64,000 nt of DNA, taken from assembly GCA_002633005.1 (NCBI GenBank), contig NMRA01000064.1, forward strand, positions 62,001 through 126,000, in the 5' to 3' direction. The translations under genes were made by a program, and so were the position numbers. Positions 13,001 through 25,000 of the stretch are shown piece by piece. The DNA is from Phoronis australis (lineage: Eukaryota > Phoronida > Phoronidae). How positions within the stretch are numbered: the first letter of the stretch is position 1; every line of letters starts with the position of its first letter. Below the pieces are notes generated by a model, which saw only the letters and a list, made by a program, of their open reading frames with translations, had not been told where the DNA came from and did no database searches.

Positions 13001-16000
13001 TGACATATCACCTACGGTACCTCTGTCTTCTTTTCGACTAGTAATGACCTTGTGATGCCTACATCATTTATGTATTTTTCGAGACATAAGTCTCGACTCT
13101 TTAAGTTAGACCAGTTTCTTCATTTTGTTGAAATTTTATTTTCTGCCCAAGTCATTTAACTCCAGATGTATCTTAAATTTGTGTCACTGAAACCATTACT
13201 TTTATTTGATTTTTGTTACTCATTTCAAATTTATGTGCATGAGCTCTTCTTTCTAGGAAAATTTCAATGTCAATACTAGAGATTCTATTGTAACAGGCCA
13301 TGCGTAAACTGTTGGATGGCTGCCACTAAATATTTCCTGATTGGTTTTATTCACCTGTTACTAAGAACACTAATTTTCTCTTAAACTCATCCGGACAATG
13401 TCTTGTACTTAACATGCCATGTGTTAACGGTCCTCAGTAATGCTTTTTATAAGCCATTGTTAAATTTTAAAATTATGATTCATTTGTACTTTTGCAAGTA
13501 GTGCGTTAGTGAATGGGACATGGTTCTCCCTGATTGTGGGATAACTGGAAAACCTGGCGTNGAGACATAAGTCTCGACTCTTTTAAGTTAGACCAGTTTC
13601 TTCATTTTGTTGAAATTTTATTTTCTGCCCAAGTCATTTAACTCCAGATGTATCTTAAATTTGTGTCTCTGAAACCATTACTTTTATTTGATTTTTGTTA
13701 CTCATTTCAAATTTATGTGCATGAGCTCTTCTTTCTAGGAAAATTTCAATGTCAATACTAGAGATTCTATTGTAACAGGCCATGCGTAAACTGTTGGATG
13801 GCTGCCACTAAATATTTCCTGATTGGTTTTATTCACCTGTTACTAAGAACACTAATTTTCTTTTAAACTCATCCGGACAATGTCTTGTACTTAACATGCC
13901 ATGTGTTAACGGTCCTCAGTAATGCTTTTTATAAGCCATTGTTAAATTTTAAAATTATGATTCATTTGTACTTTTGCAAGTAGTGCGTTAGTGAATGGGA
14001 CATGGTTCTCCCTGATTGTGGGATAACTGGAAAACCTGGCGTATGGCAAGTGCTTGCTTGGAACCTCACGGAAAATGAAAGGACACCAACCTGTGGAAAA
14101 TTTCGTTGTCATATGAACAGAGAATCCTGCACTCGTCTTAAGTTTATGACATGGGCAAAACCTCTTGGAAATTTCGTAAAATCCTGAGACTTGCCGAGAA
14201 CGCATTATGCTGTCGTCCACATCCGTCTGGCTTCCGCTGCTCTATCTCCAGAACCTGTCGACGTATGTTCATGAAATTTTGCACGTGTTCGTCATGGATG
14301 GGATGGCATGAGTGAACTTTCGGAGGGATCCGACCACCGGTGTGACCCCTAGTGACAATTTTATTTTTTGTGTTTACCTTTGTATCTTCAAAGGTCCTCA
14401 ATGGATTTTCATAAAATTTGGCATATAGGCATCTATCAGAAAGATGATTCTGTCCCTCCGTTTTCGAATGGATTCAAGTTATTTTGTGCCACCTTTTGGC
14501 CATATTTACTGTTTTTGAGTCAGTCCTGTATCAACCAAATCGCTCTAAGGATGGTTGTGAAAATTTTCTTGTATATTCTTACCTTCTATGATGAATTCAA
14601 CTACTGTGGCGCCTCCTAGTGGCAGTTTTGTTTTGTTTTGTTTTGCGCCCATGACTGTATCTCCTAAACGCACTGCAGAATATTTATTAAATTTAGAAAG
14701 TGTATTTATATGAAGTTAACAACAGACAACGACGACTTTCAGATGGATCCTACAAACGCTGTGCCCCCTAGTGGCAATTTCTTTTTTTCCGTTTTCTTTT
14801 TTCCTGAAGTTCCTTGACAGATTTTTATGAAATTTGTTAAATAGCTCTCTATTTAAGAAACGATTAGTAAATACATAAGCGCTCAGGTTGGCTAGTAGTG
14901 AAATGTATCAAATAGACACAGAAAAATCAGGAACCCTTACTCGGAATCAAACCACAGGTCTCTAGATTGCCAGTCTAGTGCTTAGTGTCTATGTATTAAC
15001 TATATGTAATTAACACATACTGGTAAGTTGCTGATTGCATATAATTATCCAAATCTCATGTGAAAAAGGCATAATGCCGCTCATGGGATGTATGACATAA
15101 CACTTGGCTGTAAATAGTAATTGCACATATATCGGGTCCTCAGTAGCTCAGTGGTAAGAGCACATTTGTGGGTGCATTTCAATGGTCCGCGTCACTCTTG
15201 TTTATACTTGGCAACACGTATTAGGAAAAGGTAGTTCATTTCTACTTTCTGTGAAAAACATAAATTATATTTTGGATATTGAAGTATTGGAAAATCATGA
15301 AAAATGAAACCACAATAAGAGTGGAAACTATGCGGGAGATTTTTGAAATGCTTGTGTCAAACAATCACATGTGACTAATCAGTACCTACTGCTATATATC
15401 GGTATTAGGAGGTACTTTGATTTTTCAGCTGTTGGCATGGGAGCCACACTTTGCTTTATTAATTGGAGCTGTACTTAAATCTCATCAATTTAGGGCGTAA
15501 TATGGCAAACAAGTGAAATTCTGTATGTGATCATAATTCTTTAAAAGATAGGCTTCACTAAGCTGATGTTTTTCCATGTATACCATAATTACCATAACAT
15601 GATTTTTAAAAAATGTAACAATTCCTAACAATGCCATAAGCACTTGAACAATGAAAAGAGACAATTTTGGCAATAATTTTTTTACGAAATTAGTGAGATT
15701 TGACGGCAATTTTCACAAACTTGGATTTGCGTAATTTTCATTCACTAGAGTACAATAAAAATCGCAGATACCTTGTGTTATTTCTCCACTGATCATTTGA
15801 AAATAATCTTTAAAATTAATGTAAGTCTTTGCCTTATTGCAGACATCCTACTTCTACTGCCGTTTGGATGACAAGTGTTCCCTACTGCTCCATCTTTTGA
15901 GAAACGTGGTCAAAGATGGACACCAAACTGTTGTGTTTGTAGCCACTAAGCACCACGTGGAGTATCTTAACCAAGTAAGTTTATGGCGCAACTACTCGTT

Positions 16001-19000
16001 ATTGTTCGCTAATTTTGCTCAAGAATTAGTTTCCAGAAACGTGGAATGTTTGAAATTGTTACAAAACTCATATGATATGTCTCTAGCAGATGATCGGTGG
16101 AATAATGTGACTCAAAGGTTGAGCGATAAATCTGTGACCAACAGAGGTCATTCTAAGAGAAACTTAGGTTGGAAATGAAAATCCGAAACATTCCAGACGG
16201 ACTATCTGTGAAATAGACACTATATAGATTGTAGTATAATGTCACCAGATTTTGACAAAAATAATTGACTTCAGCTTACTACGCTCGCCAACAGTGAATA
16301 GTGTTGTGTGATACATGACTATGCTTGTATCCTATGATTGGCTAAAATGTATCGTATAAGGTGATGTTGACCAGCCAGCTGTGGAATATATGTCTTCATT
16401 CATGCTTCCTGGACATCTGATGTTGCTGTTCCTACTCTGGCCTCTTACAGGTTGTACAAACCATAAACCCAACATTATAAAAAGCAAGGAGACAATGACA
16501 GTATATCAAATCTGGTAACAACATGTCAAGACGAAGAAATGAGATGACGCTTCTGTCGTCATATAGTAGCAGATATATACTGATCCAGAGAGAGAAATGC
16601 TAACTGAAACTGAAGGCCCATGTGACCTGATATCATCCTGAGGATTGGATCGCATTTGCATTATAACCTCTCTCCCCAAACTTTCAGTTGCTGGGTCAGG
16701 CAGGCATCCCCTGCTCGTACATCTACAGTTCGCTGGACCAGACGGCCAGGAAGATCAACATTGGCAAGTTCCAACACAAGAAGACCAATGTTCTGCTAGT
16801 CACTGATCTCGCCGCCAGGGGTATCGACATCCCCATGCTTGATAACGTCATAAACTTCCATTTCCCTGCCAAGGGCAAGCTGTTTGTACACAGAGTCGGT
16901 ATGTGCTTCTTGTCGGTCACCGACCTTTTAATCTCTCGTTCTGTTGACACTCCTAGTAATAGTCCTGCATTTTGAAAACCACTTTTTTGGTACTGAAGAG
17001 CAGGCATCAAACTGGTTCTCAAAAAATCTTGGACCCCTATAAGTGACTATTGCCATTATCCCTATGTTGCAGTGGCTCTCTTGGTTTGTTTTTATTTATC
17101 GACCCCTTGATGAGGTGATGGTTTTACCTTCTGAATGTTTGCCTTGTGGAATCAATAGGTGATATGGTGTTCTATATGTGATCATGATAATTTTGTAGAA
17201 ACAAGAAAGTAAGTAGAGTACATGCCTAAGGTAATCAGACAAAGTATCATTTCTTTGTCAAGACAAGTAATGACACATTGAGATATATGAGCTGTAGTGT
17301 TAAAAGGGTTACAAATATTTAAATAAAATATGTTGTCATTAGTATTAGTTTAGATAATAACTTGCCTATTTCCTGGGTTAGTGTGTTTTCCTGTGGGAGA
17401 CATTGACCTATTTATAGTGCATGAACATTCGGCAAGCACTGTGTCTGACTTTTTCAGGTCGAGTGGCGCGCGCTGGTCGTACTGGCACAGCCTATTCATT
17501 TGTCTCCCCTGATGAAACAGCACTTCTGCTTGACCTTCATCTGTTTCTTGGACGACCTTTAAAAATGGCATGCACAGAGAAGGGTAAGAACTGACACTGA
17601 AGATGATTAAAAATCTTACATGATTGGTGACTGTGAATGCATTTGATTGATTTTGCTGGTCCGGCTAGGACAACTGGTTAAGACGTCTGGTTGGTTGGAA
17701 AGCCAGAAGTTGCCATGGAGAAGCAATCAACTGTATAAGCCAGTTGACGTTGACAAACCTTCAAGGAGAGTCAGTTGCTAGTATTGTGTGGTGTAAAAAG
17801 CTGATGCCATTTGACAGTCACTTACCTTTTCCATTGTTCCACTTCTGTTTGTAGCAGTTAGTTTAGACTAGTTGAAAGTCTGAGTCCTTCGTCTGCTCCC
17901 CACGACTGTACATTGGTCACCGTTTATGGCATGTTTGCTGAGTTTGAATTTAGAACACAGGAGTGGAACATTTTATGACCCTTCAGTTTTAATTTGGATT
18001 TGGATGTCCTAAATTTTGGAGACTTTCCATCATGTGTCATTTCGACACATTGTTTGGCTTATGTACAAAGTGAACGCCACTGATGATATCATTGCTACCA
18101 TATACTCCACTAACTGTAAAGATTGGTCCTCATTTCATATGTCAATGTCCTTTACCCCTGTTTCCAAAGGTAAGCCCTGGCATATATTTGGGTTACTAGA
18201 AACTTGTGAAAATTTCCAAATATACACCCTGTGGTTAATTTGTACAAATTATTAGAAAACATAGTAATTGTTAGCAAATTTCTACTACAGATGATGGTCT
18301 GTTTGGATGTGTGCCACAGTCCTTACTGGATGACGTGCATGAAGAGATCCATGTTTGGCACAAGACGTCATCTGACCTGGTAATAAATCATATATATTTG
18401 TATATCTTAGATTCTTTTCCATGCCATAAAAGTGATACTCTTTGTTAAACTTTTAACTTTTAATAGATTTTAGAGCATTTTTCTACAAAAGCCAAAATTT
18501 GAGTCTGAGCAAGATATTTGAGTTTTTCCTTTAAAATCATTTGACTAATAGCCATTCGTATCATTTTTATTATAATCCCAATCCTCTGAATTTAAGCCCT
18601 CATCTCGAGTCATTGTTGAATGTATTGGTTCCATTCCAGTTCATTTTCATTGTTTTACAGCAGGTACATAATCCAAAGAATAACTAATTATAAGTGTTGT
18701 CTAATCTTTAGCAAAACATGAAGAAGGTTTGCGCTAATGGTTATAAAGCCTACCTGCGTTCAAGGCCCTTGCCATCAAAGGAATCGGTCAAACGATCTAA
18801 AGAACTGGACATCGCAAAGTTGGCAATTCACCCTGTTTTTGGTGAGTAGCTTGGTAGGATGAAATTACAATTTTGGATGTGTTTTGGAAGTATCCAGGTG
18901 TGGGTTACGTAGATTGTTTTGCAAAAATCAAAAGCGAGAAATCACCATGTATGACATGTGAGGCAGGTGTCTGATCGCACTAGCTTCTTCTTGTGTCTAC

Positions 19001-22000
19001 AGAGCTCAGCTCAGAGCTTATTGTGAGCCACTTCAGATCCCAGTTAAATCCTACTAATTGGTTCTCAACATTTTTCTGAAGATGAGCATACACCAACAGG
19101 TGGTGTAGAAGTTTGACAAAGTTGGCAGCAGTTGTTGATCCTAAAATAAGCCCAGATTTGGAATTTTCTTTCGTAATACTTCATCAGATTAATGATAATG
19201 CGCACATGGATATTGTGTCTTACTAATGAATGCTTGTTCTCTGTGAAGGTAATGTAGGAGTAAGACTAATGTGTTTAGCTAAATATCTGCAAAATTACCG
19301 TAATAGATTGTAAATCGGGAAAAGTAATAATTTCTGGAAGTTCAAAGCCTGTACAGTTTGATGTTTGGCTTTATACCAACATCTGGTATTAATTGGGTCG
19401 CTTGACAATGTGTTGTTATTAAAATTTTCAAAAGAGAAAGATGAACCCATAGTAATACAATGGTATTAATTGCACAAACAGAACGTCATGTGATGTAAAG
19501 TTACACGATGATAACTCAAAAATGCTGTTTCGGGTTTCTAAATTATTTCGTTTTTGTTAATAAGTGCAACTTTTTCATAAAATTCTTAAAAGTCCTATTG
19601 TGATAGCCACTTATACAAAAGTGCGACATTTTAAAATAGAACAGTGTATTAAGCATGGAATGTGAAAACTTCATATAAATCTGACATTTCAAAGATATGA
19701 TGTTCAGAAATTTGCCACATTTGGACATTTTTCTAGTCTCTTGCATCATCTTAATTAAGTGCCTCTCTTATGTGTAGTTCATCCATTGTGTTATATTGGT
19801 AGTCCTAAAGTATACACAGCACAGTTGGATCAGTTGACCCATCGTGTTATATTGGTAGTCTTAAAGTCTATACAGCACAGTTGGATCAGTTGACCCATCG
19901 TGTTATATTGGTAGTCTTAAAGTATACACAGCACAGTTGGATCAGTTGACCCATCGTGTAAACTCATTCCCTATTCAGATGAGAACGAGATTACGCGTGT
20001 GGAGTCTTAAGGACAATAACTTATTGGTGCTTTCATTGTGATTAGAGCAAGAGACTGTAATGTTGTGAGTTGTGTTGAATTGTCTGACATTAACATGCTT
20101 CTTGTTGATACAGGGACTGAAGAAAATGAATTACAGAGGATACAGATACTGGACAGTATGAAGAACTACAGACCTAGTTCGGTGAGACATGAAGGTGTTG
20201 CCTGTCTGGCTTGATTAAGATAATTAGTACTCTATTATGCAGCGTGAATAGGTGCACGGATTGTGACAAGTGAAACCTTATTTTCTCATTTTTTCCAAAA
20301 AATACGTATTACCAAGTTATTGCTCTCCTGTGTTCAAGATCAGCACAACAGCTACAACTAGACAATATCTTGAAAACTTGCGAAATAAGAAAAATTTCGG
20401 CAATTATTTTTGTTTAGAATTGGTTTTACTGTACTATGTGTTTTGAGATTGCAACAAGTTGATTGGAAGGGGCAGAGAGAGTTATCTTCGGTGAAGTAAT
20501 TGTATCTTCTGTATCAGCAGAAATGATATCAATTGAAAGTCAGTGAACATGTTGGTAAATGAATGCCTTCAGATGTAGCTGAAATAATGACTGATATCAT
20601 GGTACTGGTGACTCTTATCTCCACCTGGTTGTACCAGGAGGTACTAACTTCTTCTTTGTAGCGGTTGGAATTGGGGTACATTTCGACGAAAAAGATCCTT
20701 TTACAGACAGTGTATGTATTAGACGTGATGTGTTTTAAACAAGAGTTAAATTGCCTCATTGTCCTCTAGAGGACACTAAAGTCTAGTCCCATGTGATCAG
20801 TTGTTATTTAAAGGTCTCCTGTTACAATGCCTTGATGGTTTGGGCTGCCCAGTGCTTTTTAATTAAAATTATCATATTATACTTTTGTTTTGTCCATTAG
20901 ACAATTTTCGAGATAAACTCCACAATGAAGAACAGTGCATTTGGTGTGATGAAGACCAAGCGAGACAAACATGAGCAGACAATTGAGGCCAGAATGAGGC
21001 AAAGGCAAGAACAGACGTCTGCCACCAAGGAGAGCAGACAACAGGAGTCTGATGAGCTTGACATGGAGAATATTGAGGTACTGGTCAACTGCAAGGGAAA
21101 ATGTATCTAAGTTAGTTTGCTAAAATCTGCCCAATTATGGTGCAAACTTATACCAAAGTTGCCTGTTTTGAAATATTTCCTTTTTCAAAATGCTTCTAAT
21201 TGAATGCAAATATTTTTTCACTTGGTATTACAATGGTACTTGTGGTATGGAACTTGAAACTTGGTAGGATAATCAGTTTTTCACCATAAGATTACTAGAA
21301 ATGAAACAACAAAACTTTTCACGATAATATTCATTATTTGGATATACCATATGAATGTAATAATAAAAAAGTTGGTTTTTGATTTTATTCTTGAAAATGG
21401 CGCCTTCTTAATTTTACAATTCTTTTTGTTTTATTTGTTCAACATATTGAGTCATAGCTTTTTAAAACTGCTTAGACATAATTATTTCTGTTGTTGTCCG
21501 AGTGGAATTTTGTCAAATCTGTGAAAAGAATGAGAATATTGGGAAGGAGGTTACTAGTTGCTGAAACTCATCTGTCAATATTTGCAGTATACATGATGAT
21601 AGCTTATAGATGAAGGTAGCAAAGCAGAAATAAACGAGTTTCAAAGATTATTTGATGTTCAGAAAAGTGTAAATGGACATTATCAGGCGATAAAAGGGAT
21701 TTTCTGAGATCAGCAAATCAAACCTGCAATTCCTTGGTCACTGCCTAATACTCTGCTATCCAGACTAAATCCCTGTCTAAGGTGTCAGAGTATTTTAAGT
21801 TAAAACTGGTAAAGTGACCAACCTTGATTTCAGTGGATGTTAGGCAAACAGCACTGAGGCCAACAACACTGAGGCCAACAACACTTAGGCAAACAGAACT
21901 TAGGCAAACAACAGCAAATCACAAAAAGAATGAATTTTGTTGTTATATCTCTGGTCAAAGCTACTAACTTCAAGAAGTCTATCCCATCCAGCAATAATCA

Positions 22001-25000
22001 CAAAAATGCATCTGTAACATCATATCATGGTAATGCTTGTGATTCGGTGTAATGTTTGTACGGTGTAATGGTTTTCAGTTTCAGTTTTCATTCTGCAACA
22101 TTCAACTTGTATCTCTTTATAATTTTCTTTTAGAGCGCTTTTTCTAAGGTTGTGGCACCAAAACGCAAGCTTGACACGGGAGATAACTTCCAACCAAGGC
22201 AGAAGAAAAGGAAAAGGAAAAACATCCAAATTCGTGACGAAGAAAACTTCCTTCAGTACAGACCCAGCGATTACCAAACAGAGAAAGGGTAAGGTCACAA
22301 TATGACCTTGATGTTGAGCTCAGTCTCATGCCACCAACAAATAATTCAAAGTATCCAGTCTGTTAGACAAGTTTAGACAGCGTTGTGAAAGTGATCTCGG
22401 AATATTTCTTGCTCCAAGAAGTGACTTTTATATCATTTGACAAACTGACAGTAAGTGATTGAGACCATGTTAGGTGCTCTGTGGTCTGTTTTATAAAACG
22501 TGACTCAAGACAGAAATTTGGTCTTACGCTACACTTAGTTATTTCTGAAAAATAATTAAGACTCACTTCAGCAAACAAATAAAGTATCTCAGAACATACC
22601 CATAATTGTATTAACTGATAAGCTATTACTCATGTCTAAAATGATGGAATAATGTTGAAATATTTCTACGATGATCCGCCTTCTTGTGACTATGTGGCAT
22701 TGTCGTCTGGACGAGTTTATTTTTTTCCTGATAAGGTGGATGTATATTTTTATTATGTGTGAACAGCGGCAGATATGCTTTCATTAATAAACTCATAAGC
22801 TTTACTTTAATATTGAGAAAATGTGTACAGTGTTAATTATTTCTAGGCATGACTAAACCTTTATTTGGAAACCATGAAATGAGAGCGCAAGACCAAATTC
22901 CTGTCTTGAGTCTTTACTCACTTTCTTGAAGCAGGCCCCTGAAGGGGTAATAAACTGCCAGATGAGTTCTTTCCTATATCAGTCATCCTTGCTAATCTGA
23001 GTGAAGAGAAATTTATAATGGCAACTGGTCTTAATCATAAGTTAAGCGTTTTATGGAAAGGAGGTTTATAGCAACTTACTGAGAGATCTATTGGAGTCTA
23101 CTCATCCAGTTACCTGAAACAACTTACATATATCCAACATGTTTGATTTTTTCAGGTTTCTCTCATAGAATAAATGCACATTTGTGTTTCCAGCATTGCG
23201 AACAAAATACACTTTGTGGTGTTCATATAGTCAATAGCCCAGTATTCACCGCACAATGAAAATTGCTTATAGTCGGTGTAATAATGTTGCTGTAGTCTGT
23301 CCAGTCGCTGTGGGTGTGAATGAATTTCCTGCGAATTTGTTTGAGAATAGAAGACATGTTGCCCATTCCATACCCTCTGTCAGAAATTCTTGTTTTTCGT
23401 GAAAACCTTTTCCTTCGTAGTGTGACCTGTCCCAGTTTTAATGTGGAAAAACAGAGACATCGGGCAACTTTTGGTCCTAAAAAGCTGGTACATGATGATC
23501 ATTGTAAACACTTAGAAAAATAAAGGCTACTGATTAGTTACCGAAGATAACAATGTACGTTAACCACAATATTCGATAACCAATGTCCCTAATTTTATTT
23601 CACATTGTTTTGTGCAGTCGTGATTTCTTTGTGACCGTAATTCAACTCGCGTCTTTAGAGAAAGTTAACCATCATATGTCTAGTTTGCTGTGATGATGAC
23701 TTTGGAGGTTTTTACAAATACTCCACGCATCATTCCCAGTAACGTACAACAAAGCCAGCTGTGTAAGAGTGAGGCAGTATGGTGCGTCATATGAGATGGT
23801 TGAAATCTAACAAAAGGTTACATTCTTTTCCCTTTATTGTTAAAATGTGGTTGTATTGATTCAGACTTGGTCTGCAGACATCATTTGAAAGAGAGGCTGC
23901 CGGAGCTGTTCTAGACTTGACTGGCGATGATGAGAAACAAAGTCAGAAGATGAAAAACACCATGAAGTGGTAAGAGATGTTGAGTCGCGAGTCATTTAGC
24001 GGTTCATGGATTTTTTAGGGTATCAGCTGCGGTGTAATTTTTTGTTATTCACTCTTAACTTACTAATAATTTTACTGTACTGTTGAAAATTTAACTTTTT
24101 TGGTTTCTCTCCTTCACGTTTACATAATTCATATGATTGTCTAAGAATAACTTCAATCTCTAGAAGCAATCTCGAATACTGAAAGTTACTTTAACCCAAT
24201 TTCTTACATCATTTTTTAAAATGCGCTTTGGTCGTGTGCGCAAAACTGATTGGTAATGGTTGCTTAAAGTGTCGAATCCATGCTCATTTTGCTGCGACTA
24301 GATAAAATGCGCCAAAATACCTGTTTTTTTCCTCCGACATTACTGGCTTTTAATTGAATTTCTTCCTTCTAACGTGCACACAATCAAACCAAAAGAAGTC
24401 TCACCTCTGAACATGTCCCACATAAGCCGTGAGCTGGTGCTGTGCACGTGTAATTTGGTATTAAGGTTTTTGCATGCCTTGCAGGGATAGAAAAAAGAAG
24501 AAATATGTATCTATGAACAAGGACATGGAACAGAAGAAGAAGATCCGTACAGAGTCGGGTGTCTGGATTTCAGCCTCGTACAAATCTAATGCGTATCCTT
24601 GCAAAATCATCATTCTCTGCCATACCTGGGTTTCCATTTATTGCAGGACCCGTTTTTTCAAAAGTTGCACTATCATTTAGATAAACACAGTGGCTTCATG
24701 CATCACATTTCAGTTGGAGATTTAATTATTGATTGGTGATGCTAATGAAGAAGGGTCTTATTTCTAAATATTAGACGGATGTTCTACATTGATGGGATAA
24801 GGCCTTATGTAACTACCAGAGTACATTCACTTGATTCCACTCGCACCACTTATTACACTCCAGTGATGTAGCTACCAGGATTATTGCCCCACCTAGTGTC
24901 CAACTCTTAAGTGATTCCCACAGTCCATTCCCCATTCATCTGACACCAGCATTGACTTCAGTGCATAAACATATTATGAAGTCCAGCTTAGCTGTAAATT

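Larger units (their letters stand above)
10236..15842. other. Large DDX54 intron with transposon and assembly gaps
   Basis: This 5.6-kb intron lies between the motif III exon and the next helicase exon. It contains a short repeat of GTCACAGGCACTAGTGTG-type units near 10790-10850, the THAP/TTAA element, N gaps at 12865 and 13561, a duplicated about-480-bp block, and a CCCCTAGTGGCA-type dispersed repeat (14330-14850). No other coding exon was recognised. Confidence 0.7.
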
